From Marivita sp. GX14005 (GTDB lineage: Bacteria; Pseudomonadota; Alphaproteobacteria; Rhodobacterales; Rhodobacteraceae): 64,000 nucleotides of DNA. The stretch lies in contig NZ_JAMCCQ010000001.1 in the NCBI RefSeq assembly GCF_023370775.1, forward strand, positions 248,001 to 312,000, read 5' to 3'. Below the pieces are notes generated by a model. That model was not told the origin of the DNA. It did no database searches and saw only the letters and a list, made by a program, of their open reading frames with translations. A program made the translations under genes and the position numbers. The stretch's first letter is position 1; each line of letters begins with the position of its first letter. This document shows positions 27,793 through 35,870 of this stretch, in pieces.

Positions 27793-29595
27793 ATGACAGA
27801 GCTTTCGCGCATCCGCAATTTTTCCATTGTTGCCCATATCGACCACGGGAAATCCACCCTGGCCGACCGCTTGATCCAATCCACCAACACCGTCACCGAA
27901 CGGGAGATGAAGGAGCAGCTTCTCGACTCGATGGATATCGAACGCGAGCGAGGCATCACGATCAAGGCCAATACCGTGCGGATCGAATACAAGGCCGCCG
28001 ATGGCGAGGTCTATATCCTCAACCTGATCGACACTCCGGGCCACGTGGATTTCGCCTACGAGGTCAGTCGCTCCATGCGTGCGGTTGAAGGCTCGCTTCT
28101 GGTGGTGGACGCAACGCAGGGCGTCGAGGCGCAGACGCTGGCCAACGTGTATACGGCAATCGACGCCGACCACGAGATCGTGCCAGTGCTCAACAAGATC
28201 GACCTGCCCGCCGCCGAGCCCGAGCGCGTCAAGGAACAGATCGAGGATGTGATCGGCATCGACGCCTCGGAGGCGGTCGAGATTTCGGCCAAGACCGGCT
28301 TGGGGATTCCCGACGTTCTGGAAGCCATCGTCACACGTCTGCCGCCGCCGCATGGCGGGGAGCGGGATGCGCCGCTCAAGGCGATGCTGGTGGACAGCAA
28401 ATACGATCCCTATCTGGGCGTCGTGGTGATCGTCCGCGTGATCGACGGTGTGCTGAAAAAGGGCCAGCGCATCAAGATGATGAAGACCGGCGGCACCTAT
28501 GACATCGACCGGATCGGCGTCTACCGCCCTGCGATGCAGACGGTGGACGAGCTTGGCCCCGGCGAGATCGGCTACATCACCGCCCAGATCAAGCGCGTCG
28601 CCGATACTCGCGTCGGCGATACGATCACGACCGAAAAGAAGGGCACCGAAACGCCCCTGCCCGGCTTCAAACCGTCGATCCCGGTGGTGTTCTGCGGATT
28701 GTTCCCGGTCGATGCCAATGATTTCGAGGATATGCGCGACGCCATCGAGAAGCTGGCGCTCAACGATGCGTCTTTCACCTACGAGATGGAAACCTCCGCC
28801 GCGCTCGGCTTCGGCTTCCGATGCGGGTTTCTGGGCCTGCTGCATCTCGAAGTGGTGCGCGACCGGCTGGAGCGCGAATACAATATTGATTTGATCACCA
28901 CCGCGCCGTCGGTGATCTATCACGTCTACACCAAGGACGGCGAGATGCAGGAGTTGCACAACCCCGCCGACATGCCCGACCCCTCCACCATCGACCATCT
29001 CGAAGAGCCGCGCATCAAGGCGACGATCCTCGTGCCCGACGAATATCTGGGCGATGTGCTCAAGCTCTGCCAGGACCGGCGCGGCATCCAGCTCGATCTG
29101 ACGTATGCGGGCAGCCGCGCGATGGTCGTCTACGATCTGCCGCTCAACGAGGTGGTATTCGATTTCTACGACCGGCTGAAATCCGTTACCAAGGGGTATG
29201 CCAGCTTCGATTACCAGGTGATCGGCTATCGCGAGGATAACCTCGTGAAGATGCAGATCCTCGTCAACGACGAGCCGGTCGATGCGCTCTCCACCATGGT
29301 GCACCGCGACCGCGCGGAAACGCGTGGGCGGGCCATGTGCGAAAAGCTCAAGGATCTGATCCCGCGCCATATGTTCAAGATCCCGATACAGGCGGCCATC
29401 GGCGGCAAGGTGATCGCCCGCGAAACGCTGGCCGCGCTGCGCAAGGACGTGACGGCGAAATGCTATGGCGGCGACGCGACCCGCAAGAAGAAGCTTCTGG
29501 AAAAGCAAAAGGCCGGCAAGAAGAAGATGCGCCAGTTCGGCAAGGTGGACATCCCGCAGGAAGCCTTCATCTCGGCCCTGAAGATGGACACCTGA
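27793..29595 (+). CDS. lepA: Elongation factor 4 (LepA)
   Basis: Ribosome-associated GTPase related to EF-G. It acts on translocation and ribosome assembly, and matters under ionic or acid stress. The 600 residues are the usual length. The G1 loop is [14 protein letters not shown], the switch II motif [14 protein letters not shown], and the nucleotide-specificity motif [11 protein letters not shown]. The LepA-specific C-terminal domain ends with [37 protein letters not shown] 27793 is used because it precedes the conserved [10 protein letters not shown] start; the open frame extends upstream without homology. Ribosome-binding site is weak. Confidence 0.97.
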   Translation: MTELSRIRNFSIVAHIDHGKSTLADRLIQSTNTVTEREMKEQLLDSMDIERERGITIKANTVRIEYKAADGEVYILNLIDTPGHVDFAYEVSRSMRAVEGSLLVVDATQGVEAQTLANVYTAIDADHEIVPVLNKIDLPAAEPERVKEQIEDVIGIDASEAVEISAKTGLGIPDVLEAIVTRLPPPHGGERDAPLKAMLVDSKYDPYLGVVVIVRVIDGVLKKGQRIKMMKTGGTYDIDRIGVYRPAMQTVDELGPGEIGYITAQIKRVADTRVGDTITTEKKGTETPLPGFKPSIPVVFCGLFPVDANDFEDMRDAIEKLALNDASFTYEMETSAALGFGFRCGFLGLLHLEVVRDRLEREYNIDLITTAPSVIYHVYTKDGEMQELHNPADMPDPSTIDHLEEPRIKATILVPDEYLGDVLKLCQDRRGIQLDLTYAGSRAMVVYDLPLNEVVFDFYDRLKSVTKGYASFDYQVIGYREDNLVKMQILVNDEPVDALSTMVHRDRAETRGRAMCEKLKDLIPRHMFKIPIQAAIGGKVIARETLAALRKDVTAKCYGGDATRKKKLLEKQKAGKKKMRQFGKVDIPQEAFISALKMDT

Positions 29596-29705
29596 GAACG
29601 CCCCGGCATTGCCTTGCCGATCCACGGTTTCGTGAGCGGAGAGCGCTGCCAATACGGGCCGACACCCGCTAGGATCCCGCGCGAGTCCCGAGCAGGAGCA
29701 AACCC

Positions 29706-30365
29706 ATGCGCGCGCTTTTGATTGCCGCCCTCACCCTCGCAGCCAGTTCCGCACAGGCGGAGATCTGCGATTTCCGCCCCAGCATCCTTGCCGAAAAGGC
29801 CGGTAAGGTCGCAAAATCCACCGCCGGAGCGGTTGCCGGAGCGGCCGGTGAAGGCGTCCGCGCCCTCGGCGTCTACACGCTGGAGAACCCGGTTTCGGGC
29901 GCCAGCATGATCGGCAGCGGAGTCAGCGGCGCGGTATCCGCCGGCAGTACCGTCGCCGGCAGCGCGGGCGGAGCGTTCGGCACGGCGACCGCCATCGCCA
30001 CCGCGCCGGTCACGATCGCGGTCGCCGGGCTGACCGCCGCCGCACTGGGCAGCTACGAAGGTGTGTGTCATTTCCGCGAGGACCGAATCACCGACTATGA
30101 CGAGATTCTCTTCATCGTGAGCAACCTTGCGGCCAACTCGGATCCGACCCGCTTCCAACTGATCCTGCAAGGCACGGAATATGTCACGCTCAAGGGGCGC
30201 GATGCGATTGCCGGCACGGACAAACTGCGCGTCGCTTCGACGGGCATCGGCCCTTTCATCTTCGACGTCGAAGACCTCTATATCGCCGATGGCGTGCTCA
30301 TGCATCGCGATTACGGGCGGAACACCGTGATCGGAAATATCGGCCTGCGCGTCGTGAACGATTAG
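29706..30365 (+). CDS. Exported glycine/alanine-rich protein
   Basis: A 219-residue secreted or periplasmic protein with a Sec signal peptide (residues 1-18, cut after SSAQA). Residues about 30-120 are extremely rich in Gly, Ala, Ser and Val and contain repeated GxxxG-like spacing (AGAVAGAAGEG, GSGVSGAVSAGS), a pattern that packs membrane helices or glycine zippers. A C-terminal 100-residue domain of beta character (QLILQGTEYVTLKGRDAIAGTDKLRVASTG) follows. I do not recognise the family. It stands alone between lepA and the DksA-type gene. Confidence 0.7.
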   Translation: MRALLIAALTLAASSAQAEICDFRPSILAEKAGKVAKSTAGAVAGAAGEGVRALGVYTLENPVSGASMIGSGVSGAVSAGSTVAGSAGGAFGTATAIATAPVTIAVAGLTAAALGSYEGVCHFREDRITDYDEILFIVSNLAANSDPTRFQLILQGTEYVTLKGRDAIAGTDKLRVASTGIGPFIFDVEDLYIADGVLMHRDYGRNTVIGNIGLRVVND

Positions 30366-30446
30366 CGCGGCTCGCGCGTTTGCCTCAGGTCAATGCCCGA
30401 ACCGTCAAATCCGCGCAGGCTCGGCGGCAATCACAGGAGACCGAAG

Positions 30447-30767
30447 ATGGACACCTCTGAACAAAAATCGCTTCTGCTCAAACGCCGCGAGGAGATCACC
30501 AGCGATCTTGCCGAAATCGAGGATCGGCTGGATGAGCCGATGTCCGACGACATGGACGATCTTCCTTCCGAACGGCAGGAAGACGAGGTGCTTCAGGCGC
30601 GCGGCAACTCCGATGTAGATCGCATCCGCGCCATCGATGCCGCCCTCGACAGGATCGAGAATGGCTCCTACGGAACCTGCGCCTCGTGCGGCGCCGAGAT
30701 CTCGGATGAACGGCTCAAGGCCGTGCCTGAAACCGCCCTGTGCCGCGATTGCGCTCGTTCTGCCTAA
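30447..30767 (+). CDS. TraR/DksA-type zinc-finger protein
   Basis: A 106-residue member of the DksA/TraR family. The N-terminal coiled coil (about 10-65, EQKSLLLKRREEITSDLAEIEDRL) should reach into the RNA polymerase secondary channel. It has the Asp-rich MSDDMDDLP at the tip. The C4 zinc motif is CASCGAEI...ALCRDCARS. It is shorter than full DksA (about 150 residues), like the DksA-like/YbiI group, and may modulate transcription or have another role. AGGAGA precedes ATG 30447. Confidence 0.9.
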   Translation: MDTSEQKSLLLKRREEITSDLAEIEDRLDEPMSDDMDDLPSERQEDEVLQARGNSDVDRIRAIDAALDRIENGSYGTCASCGAEISDERLKAVPETALCRDCARSA

Positions 30768-30779
30768 GCTCACGGCGAT

Positions 30780-30793
30780 TTGATCCGCGTCAA
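30780..30793 (+). promoter_or_regulatory. FNR-type site upstream of the 60-residue membrane protein gene
   Basis: TTGAT-CCGC-GTCAA, one base away from the consensus TTGAT-N4-ATCAA. Its centre (30786.5) is 29.5 bases before AATAAA at 30816-30821, which is preceded by TG at 30813-30814 as an extended -10. That geometry matches class II FNR activation. FnrL/FnrP proteins are the usual oxygen sensors in Rhodobacterales. No FNR gene is in the window. Confidence 0.6.
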
Positions 30794-30852
30794 GGAAGCA
30801 GCCTGCACGGCGTGGAATAAACGCAAAAAATCCGTTAGCAAAGGAGCCTTCG

Positions 30853-31035
30853 ATGCTGCGCCTCGCTTCCATTCTATATTCCTTGATCGGCACGTCCCTC
30901 GCGGGCGTCGGCGTGATCGCCGTGCTGACCGCAGGTTATGTCGATCCCATGCCGATCGTTGCCGCCGCGGCCGCCGGCGCGCTTCTGGGCCTTCCGGTCA
31001 GCTGGTATGTGGCGCGGGAAATCTCCAAGGGCTGA
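30853..31035 (+). CDS. Small two-helix membrane protein
   Basis: A 60-residue protein with two transmembrane helices (about 5-27 and 34-54) joined by a short PMPIV turn and ending in AREISKG. I recall homologues in Rhodobacterales carrying the label 'CTP synthetase', but it is far too small and has no enzyme motif. The AAAGGAG ribosome-binding site and the spacing suit ATG 30853. The FNR-type site at 30780-30793 suggests expression at low oxygen. cobB starts ten bases after its stop and is likely cotranscribed. Confidence 0.8.
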   Translation: MLRLASILYSLIGTSLAGVGVIAVLTAGYVDPMPIVAAAAAGALLGLPVSWYVAREISKG

Positions 31036-31045
31036 TTGCGCTCCC

Positions 31046-31750
31046 GTGCCGGATATCGAACGCATCGTCATTCTAAGCGGCGCGGGCCTTTCGGCCGAAA
31101 GCGGGCTCGACACGTTTCGCGACGCGGGCAAGCTTTGGGCGCAATACCGGATCGAGGATGTCGCCACCCCCGAGGCTTTCGCCCGCGATCCTGCCCTCGT
31201 GCACCGTTTCTACAACATGCGCCGCGCACAGGCGGCCTCGGCCCGACCGAACCCTGCCCACCGCGCGCTGGCAAGATTGCAGGCCGATTGGCCGGGCGAG
31301 GTCACGCTTGTGACGCAGAATGTGGACGGTCTTCTCGAAGCGGCAGGGGCAAGTCCCATCCATATGCACGGTGCTTTGTCCCGCGCGATTTGCGCGGCCT
31401 GCTCCTATCGCTGGGACGCGCCAGCGGAGATGTCACCGGACGATCCATGCCCCGCCTGCACCGCGCCGGCCACGCGCCCCGATATCGTCTGGTTCGGTGA
31501 GATGCCGCATGAGATGGAGCGTATCCTGTCGGCGATCCACAGCTGCGATCTTTTCGCCGCTATCGGAACTTCGGGCCAGGTCTATCCCGCCGCCGGTTTC
31601 GTCGAAGAGGCCCGGCGCAGCGGGGCCGAAACCGCGGAGCTGAACCTGACGAACAGCGATATGTCACGCGCCTTCGACGCGCATATCACCGGACCGGCCA
31701 GCAACATCGTGCCGGCTTGGGTCGAAGCGCTCCTTCAACCGAAGCGCTAA
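31046..31750 (+). CDS. cobB: NAD-dependent protein deacylase (sirtuin, CobB-like)
   Basis: Removes acyl groups from lysine with NAD+. The 234 residues show the Rossmann signature ILSGAGLSAESGLDTFRD, the catalytic NVDGLLEAAG...HMHGAL with the His, and a zinc module (ICAACSYRW and DPCPACTAP). The FYNMRR segment contains the Tyr-x-x-Arg pair that gives class III sirtuins succinyl/malonyl-lysine selectivity. Deacetylation and desuccinylation are both plausible. The start is GTG 31046, ten bases after the membrane-protein stop; earlier in-frame codons lie inside that gene. Confidence 0.92.
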   Translation: MPDIERIVILSGAGLSAESGLDTFRDAGKLWAQYRIEDVATPEAFARDPALVHRFYNMRRAQAASARPNPAHRALARLQADWPGEVTLVTQNVDGLLEAAGASPIHMHGALSRAICAACSYRWDAPAEMSPDDPCPACTAPATRPDIVWFGEMPHEMERILSAIHSCDLFAAIGTSGQVYPAAGFVEEARRSGAETAELNLTNSDMSRAFDAHITGPASNIVPAWVEALLQPKR

Positions 31751-31771
31751 GGGCGGGCACATCGCCCGCCC
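31751..31771. terminator. Hairpin between cobB and the copper chaperone gene
   Basis: GGGCGGGC pairs with GCCCGCCC around an ACATC loop, directly after the cobB stop and before the stop of the convergent PCu(A)C gene. A U-tract is missing on both sides, so a bidirectional terminator is inferred from position. Confidence 0.5.
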
Positions 31772-31783
31772 CGCTATCTTCCG

Positions 31784-32248
31784 CTACCGCGATTTGCCCT
31801 TATCCATTCCGCCGTGATCCTGCCGTTCGAGATCGACCGGCACATCGACGACCATGTCGCCGGCCTTTTCGAAGGTCAGCGTGATGCTGACTGTCTTGCC
31901 TTCATCCAAAGGTTCGTTCAGCCCCATCATCATGACGTGCTTGCCTCCACGCTGCAGGACGGTCTCGCCGCCGGCGGGCAGGTCGAAGCCTTCCTCGACA
32001 TGGATCATTCGCATCACGCCTTCTGCGTTTTCTTCATGCGTATGAAGCTCGACCTTCGCGGCGATATCGCTGGAGACATCGACAAGCCGGTCGTCCTCGG
32101 CGCCAGTGTTGCGAAGGATCATGAACGCCGCCCCCGTCTTGGCCATCGGCGAGGCGGAACGTGCATAGGCATCGCTTACCTCGATCTCGGCGAATGCGGG
32201 CAAGGCAAAGAATAGGGCTGTTGCCCCGGTCAGAATTGTTTTGATCAT
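31784..32248 (-). CDS. Copper chaperone PCu(A)C
   Basis: A 154-residue periplasmic copper-binding protein that delivers Cu(I) to the CuA/CuB sites of cytochrome oxidase. The Sec signal peptide covers about 1-20 (LFFALPAFA). The DUF461 copper motif is visible as H-x-H (ELHTHEEN), then GVMRMI, and the downstream GKHVMMMGL, together giving the His/Met ligands. A His/Met-containing tail (DHGGMDKGK) may bind a second metal. The start is ATG 32248. It lies 35 bases downstream of a small cysteine-bearing gene with which it may form a copper-handling unit. Confidence 0.92.
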   Translation of the reverse strand: MIKTILTGATALFFALPAFAEIEVSDAYARSASPMAKTGAAFMILRNTGAEDDRLVDVSSDIAAKVELHTHEENAEGVMRMIHVEEGFDLPAGGETVLQRGGKHVMMMGLNEPLDEGKTVSITLTFEKAGDMVVDVPVDLERQDHGGMDKGKSR

Positions 32249-32283
32249 GTCTGGTCTTTCCGTTCGAGTTTCGTGAATTTCGC

Positions 32284-32634
32284 TCAAACGAAACGCGGCG
32301 GGCCGCGTGCCATTTCGGCAGGTGCTTTGCGCCCCGCCGAGACAAGCTCGTAAGTCGCCGTCCAGAGCTTGCCCCATATTTCATGACGCGCTACCGCGGG
32401 CTCGTTCCTTTCCAAATCGACAAGACCCGCAATAGCATAGTCCGGGCAAATGACCGTGCCGCCTGTCGGCGTGCCATCTTCATCGACCAGAACATGCACC
32501 GGCCCTGTGCCGGTGCAGATTTCCATGATCCCAACGGCCGGCGCCTGTCCGCGCGCGGCGGCGAGTTCAACACCGGTCGCGCCGATCAGGGCAACCAGAA
32601 GAAATCCAATCGAACGGCGTATCGAAGACTGCAT
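32284..32634 (-). CDS. DUF2946-like small exported protein
   Basis: A 116-residue protein with an N-terminal hydrophobic segment (SIGFLLVALIGATGVELAAA), likely a signal or anchor helix. VGIMEICTGTGPVHVLVDEDGTPTGGTVICPDYA resembles the DUF2946 pattern, in which a Cys pair and a histidine surround a short loop; these proteins cluster with copper genes. It directly precedes the PCu(A)C chaperone in the same direction, so copper handling is a reasonable inference. The rpmB terminator lies in the region just upstream. Confidence 0.65.
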   Translation of the reverse strand: MQSSIRRSIGFLLVALIGATGVELAAARGQAPAVGIMEICTGTGPVHVLVDEDGTPTGGTVICPDYAIAGLVDLERNEPAVARHEIWGKLWTATYELVSAGRKAPAEMARGPPRFV

Positions 32635-32672
32635 GGAATCGGTCTACGCTGCCACGGCGCGATCGCAAGGCG

Positions 32673-32712
32673 ACAAAAGGAAACAGCCCCGCGCGATCGA
32701 ACGGCGGGGCTG
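32673..32712 (-). terminator. Rho-independent terminator after rpmB
   Basis: Reading the minus strand, CAGCCCCGC pairs with GCGGGGCTG around a ten-base loop, followed by TTTCCTTTT. It starts 25 bases after the rpmB stop. Confidence 0.85.
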
Positions 32713-32736
32713 AGCGAAGCTGGAAATCGAAACGGT

Positions 32737-33027
32737 TTACGCCTCGGCGGATTGCGCCTTGGCGATCTCTTTCTTGACCTTCAACGCGCTCGGCGACAGA
32801 TCGGTATCCTTGGCTTTGGCAAGAAACTTATCCAGCCCGCCGCGGTGATCGACGCTGCGCAGCGCATGCGCGGAGATGCGCATCTTGATGCCCCGCCCAA
32901 GTGTTTCCGACTGCAGCGTCACATCATTGAGGTTCGGCAGAAAGCGCCGGCGTGTCTTGTTGTTGGCGTGGCTGACATTGTTGCCAGTCATCGGGCCCTT
33001 ACCGGTCAATTCGCATACACGCGACAT
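32737..33027 (-). CDS. rpmB: 50S ribosomal protein L28
   Basis: Large-subunit ribosomal protein of 96 residues. The N-terminal [32 protein letters not shown] block and the C-terminal segment [24 protein letters not shown] are diagnostic. No zinc ribbon (the Cys pairs of C+ paralogues) is seen; only the single Cys5 remains. Transcribed as a single gene with its own terminator (32673-32712). The intergenic element B lies upstream beyond 33190. Confidence 0.96.
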   Translation of the reverse strand: MSRVCELTGKGPMTGNNVSHANNKTRRRFLPNLNDVTLQSETLGRGIKMRISAHALRSVDHRGGLDKFLAKAKDTDLSPSALKVKKEIAKAQSAEA

Positions 33028-33464
33028 GGGTTCGTCCTCGTCTTGTCATAGGCGGCCGATCGGCCGTGCACCAATATGAAAGGGCGCCGACTGACAGCGC
33101 CCGGAATCTCGTTTGCTGTCCTTAGAGCCATGCGCTCAAAGCGTCAAGTGCCAGCCCGGCGAAAACGCACCGGGTTTACCCGCACGCGATTGGGGGCTCT
33201 GCCCCCGCCGCCGCAAGCGGCGACTCCCCCGAGATATTTGAAAAACAGAGAAGGTGGGAGGATTGGTCCACCCCCTGCGCATCGGCAGGGGGCTTCTCCG
33301 TTTACGGTCATCGGTGTCTCCGCCTGTACCGCCTCACAAATTTGATAGCCAAAGCTTAATATTCCGTTACTTCTCTGTTTTCCAAATATCTTGGGGGGAA
33401 TGCCGCGCCCGCGCGGCAGGGGGGCAAAGCCCCCGGTGGCTCGACGCCCGCAGCTATTGCCGCA
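33028..33464. other. Intergenic gap between rpmB and meaB holding element B
   Basis: 437 bases without a credible gene between the rpmB start and the meaB stop. 33028-33191 should contain the rpmB promoter and leader; I see no clear motif beyond AT-rich patches. 33192-33434 is the inverted-repeat element B. The last 30 bases run into the meaB stop. Short open frames crossing the area have no ribosome-binding site and no homology that I recognise. Confidence 0.8.
33192..33434 (+). repeat. Intergenic element B: long inverted repeats around a structured core
   Basis: The left arm (33192-33254) and right arm (33371-33434) are inverted copies about 63 bases long. Each has an outer GGGGGC-NNN-GCCCCC hairpin, an inner GC hairpin (GCCGC/GCGGC left; TGCCGCGC/GCGCGGCA right) and a GAGATATTTG...CAGAGAAG segment. 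The core 33265-33332 shares GGTCCACCCC and GCCTGTACCGC with element A (9882-9981). CCCCCTGC pairs with GCAGGGGG, then comes CTTCTCC and a GGTG-TCTC-CGCC hairpin. The outer arms resemble the intergenic repeat common in Rhodobacterales. I do not recognise the core. Confidence 0.75.
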
Positions 33465-34454
33465 TCAGTTCGGTGCGCTCCCGCCTTCGATCTGAGCCAG
33501 GACCATCTCCGCCGCGCGTGACGGGGTTCGGGTTCCGTCTTCAACCTGGCGGCCGAATGCCTCGACAATGCCTCTCATCGGCTCTCGCTCGAGACGGGAG
33601 AGAAGGGAATGGCGCAGTTCCGCTTCGAACCAGAAACGCGCCTGCGCCGCGCGGCGGGCCGCGAAATGTCCGTTCACGCGGCGCCAGCGCGCAAGCGCCT
33701 GGATTTCCTCCCAAGCCGTCTCGAGCCCCTTATCCTCGAGCGCAGAGACCAGCAGTGCCTTGGGAAAGCCATCCGGGTCCTGCGGCCGTTTGCGCAGCAG
33801 CCGAAGCGCGCCGGAATAATCCGCGCGAGTGCGGGTGGCGGCGGGTTCGAGATCGCCATCGGCCTTGTTGACGAGAATGATATCGGCCATTTCCATGATG
33901 CCGCGTTTGACGCCCTGCAATTCGTCGCCACCCGCGGGGGCCAAGAGGAGCAGGAACAGGTCGGACATCTCGGCCACCACGGTTTCCGACTGACCCACGC
34001 CGACAGTTTCGATCAGCACCACGTCGAACCCCGCCGCCTCGCACAGATCGATCGCCTCTCGCGTGCGGCGTGCGACGCCGCCGAGATGCGATTGCGAGGG
34101 CGAGGAGCGGATGAAGGCGTTCGGATCGCGGGCTAGGCGCTCCATCCGGGTCTTGTCACCGAGGATCGAGCCGCCAGAGCGCGCCGAACTGGGATCGACC
34201 GCGAGAACGGCCACCTTGAGCCCGTGCCCCGTCAGCATGCAGCCGAATGCCTCGATGAAGGTCGATTTGCCGACGCCGGGCGTGCCGGAGAGGCCGATTC
34301 GCAGCGCCTCGCGCCCATGGCCGCGCAAGCGGTCGAGCAATTGCGCTGCATGGGTGCGGTGATCCTCGCGCCGGCTTTCGATCAGCGTGATCGCCCGCGC
34401 CAGCGCGCGCCGTTCCCCGGCAAGGATACGGGGTGCCAGATCGTCGATATCCAT
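33465..34454 (-). CDS. meaB: Methylmalonyl-CoA mutase-associated GTPase MeaB
   Basis: Chaperone GTPase of the MeaB/ArgK family that protects and reloads adenosylcobalamin-dependent methylmalonyl-CoA mutase. The 329 residues contain the P-loop [10 protein letters not shown] (about 57-65), then [19 protein letters not shown]. The switch region has [12 protein letters not shown], and the base-specificity motif is VNKADGD. ATG 34454 starts the conserved [22 protein letters not shown]. No mutase (mcm/scpA) gene is in this window, so the partner must lie elsewhere. Confidence 0.94.
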   Translation of the reverse strand: MDIDDLAPRILAGERRALARAITLIESRREDHRTHAAQLLDRLRGHGREALRIGLSGTPGVGKSTFIEAFGCMLTGHGLKVAVLAVDPSSARSGGSILGDKTRMERLARDPNAFIRSSPSQSHLGGVARRTREAIDLCEAAGFDVVLIETVGVGQSETVVAEMSDLFLLLLAPAGGDELQGVKRGIMEMADIILVNKADGDLEPAATRTRADYSGALRLLRKRPQDPDGFPKALLVSALEDKGLETAWEEIQALARWRRVNGHFAARRAAQARFWFEAELRHSLLSRLEREPMRGIVEAFGRQVEDGTRTPSRAAEMVLAQIEGGSAPN

Positions 34455-34516
34455 GCGCGCGCTCCGTCTTGATCCGGGCGCAGATGTGGCATGGGCCGGG
34501 CGTGCAAGTAAAGCCG

Positions 34517-34930
34517 TCAGCGCAGCACGTGCACCGCGCATTTGGCGTGGCGCACCACCTGCGTCGCGGTCGAGCCGAGCAGCAGCGTCTGCATGTCCGG
34601 CCGGTGCGAGGCGATGACGATCAGATCGGCGCCGGTTTGCTCGGCATGGTCGAGGATCGATCGGCCGGAATGGCCGTCGACGACTTTGCCGGAAACGCCG
34701 GCGCCCGCGCTTGCCGCAAGCCGGTTCATTTCGATCTCGATCTCTTCGCGGGTTTCGGACATCACGTCGGCAGAAATATAGCTCATCGCGTAGGTGGGAA
34801 CCGCCTCGACCACGTGCAGCAGCGTGATGGATGCGCCGTCCGAGGCGAGCCGTCTGGCAACCGATATGGCATGGCCGATCCGGCCGTTTTCATTGTCGAG
34901 CGCGACCGGGACGAGGATGGTGTCGTACAT
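34517..34930 (-). CDS. Universal stress protein
   Basis: A 137-residue UspA-domain protein. The first strand is [12 protein letters not shown]. The Usp nucleotide-binding motif G-x9-G-S/T-like is seen in [31 protein letters not shown], so ATP binding is plausible. The mRNA 5' region carries an FNR-type site and an extended -10, suggesting induction at low oxygen, as reported for uspA-type genes in Rhodobacter. An AAAGGA ribosome-binding site precedes ATG 34930. The preceding minus-strand gene (a DUF6206-like protein) ends 63 bases upstream. Confidence 0.92.
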   Translation of the reverse strand: MYDTILVPVALDNENGRIGHAISVARRLASDGASITLLHVVEAVPTYAMSYISADVMSETREEIEIEMNRLAASAGAGVSGKVVDGHSGRSILDHAEQTGADLIVIASHRPDMQTLLLGSTATQVVRHAKCAVHVLR

Positions 34931-34955
34931 GGCGGATCCTTTCACGATAGACCGC

Positions 34956-34997
34956 ACTCTAGCATATCCCGTAAAACCCCGCCTTGATCCGCATCAG
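34956..34997 (-). promoter_or_regulatory. FNR-type site and extended -10 upstream of the usp gene
   Basis: On the minus strand, CTGAT-GCGG-ATCAA (34997-34984), one base off TTGAT-N4-ATCAA. Downstream comes TG-C-TAGAGT (extended -10; hexamer 34961-34956) with the site centre 29.5 bases from the hexamer's first base, the -41.5 class II geometry. The site overlaps the last codons of the upstream gene. This is the best supported FNR site in the window. Confidence 0.65.
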
Positions 34998-35839
34998 GGC
35001 ACGTTCGGCTCGCCCTGCAAGCCGAGCAGTTTGCGAAAGCCTGTCCAGTATCCCGGAAGACGCGGCGGCTCGTGCAGTTTCGGCAGCGCCTCCTCGGCCC
35101 AGCGCGCCATGCGGCGGGATGCGAAATCGCGCCCCCAGTCGAGATAGGCCTGCGCATCATCGGGACGCAGCCGACACGCGGAGCCGACAAGGCCGACAAG
35201 CGTTTCGGGGGGCGAATACCATTCATCCTGGATCGCGGTGACACGGGCGCGCATCAAGGGGCCGATCCAGCGCATCACCGCTTTGTCCGAGAAGAGCAGC
35301 AGCAGCCTACCCATCTCTTCACGGCTGTAGTGGATCAGGGGCGGGAACGTGTCGAAAAACAGCGCCTTTCCATCGAGATAGGCAAAGTTTCGGATGGACG
35401 GATGAAAGCCGATGCGCGTCGCGGATCGATCAGCATTGTTCCAGAAGGTGGCGATTACGTCGCCGGCGGCCTCCATCATCTTGAGCGTTTCTTCACGATC
35501 GGCCGATAGCATCTGCGGACGCATCATCGAATCGGACGGCAGCGCGCGCTGCACGATGACGGGAATACGTGCATTATCGACAGGAAGGAGGTGAAATTCC
35601 GTTTCGGGAAGGGCGACACCAGCCGCGTTCAGCGCGGCGACATAATCGTCATGGCAGCGCGCCAGCCGGTCCAGCGCGGCATCGTCCTTGAGCCCACGAT
35701 AGACCTTGATCACCTTCTCGGAAAAGGGGCCAGTGGCGGGGCGGAAGGGCGCGCAGAAATAGCCGAGCCTTGACAGCGGCTCTCCGCGCGCGCGGCTGTC
35801 GGCGCGGATCAGCGCGGCGAGGTCATCGAGGTCAGTCAT
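34994..35839 (-). CDS. DUF6206-like protein
   Basis: A 281-residue cytoplasmic protein. GYFCAPFRPATGPFSEKVIKVYRGL and the later RNFAYLDGKALFFDTFPPLIH look like the catalytic-loop Asp-Gly and Asp-Phe-x regions of a highly divergent kinase/aminoglycoside-phosphotransferase fold. The canonical HxD and DFG motifs are not intact, so activity is uncertain. I recall homologues named DUF6206. ATG 35839 is used since the sequence before it is low complexity. Next upstream is the orphan ParA gene on the same strand, 31 bases away. Confidence 0.65.
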   Translation of the reverse strand: MTDLDDLAALIRADSRARGEPLSRLGYFCAPFRPATGPFSEKVIKVYRGLKDDAALDRLARCHDDYVAALNAAGVALPETEFHLLPVDNARIPVIVQRALPSDSMMRPQMLSADREETLKMMEAAGDVIATFWNNADRSATRIGFHPSIRNFAYLDGKALFFDTFPPLIHYSREEMGRLLLLFSDKAVMRWIGPLMRARVTAIQDEWYSPPETLVGLVGSACRLRPDDAQAYLDWGRDFASRRMARWAEEALPKLHEPPRLPGYWTGFRKLLGLQGEPNVP

Positions 35840-35870
35840 GTCAGGCTCCGGTCGGTATGGCCCGGCGGGT

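Noticed and set aside
31751-31771. Strong Rho-independent terminator between cobB and the PCu(A)C gene
   Set aside because: The stem is perfect but there is no U-tract on either strand, so only a tentative hairpin is listed.
33028-33464. Small coding genes in the rpmB-meaB gap
   Set aside because: Open frames exist there but lack ribosome-binding sites and resemble no family; the space is occupied by the inverted-repeat element.
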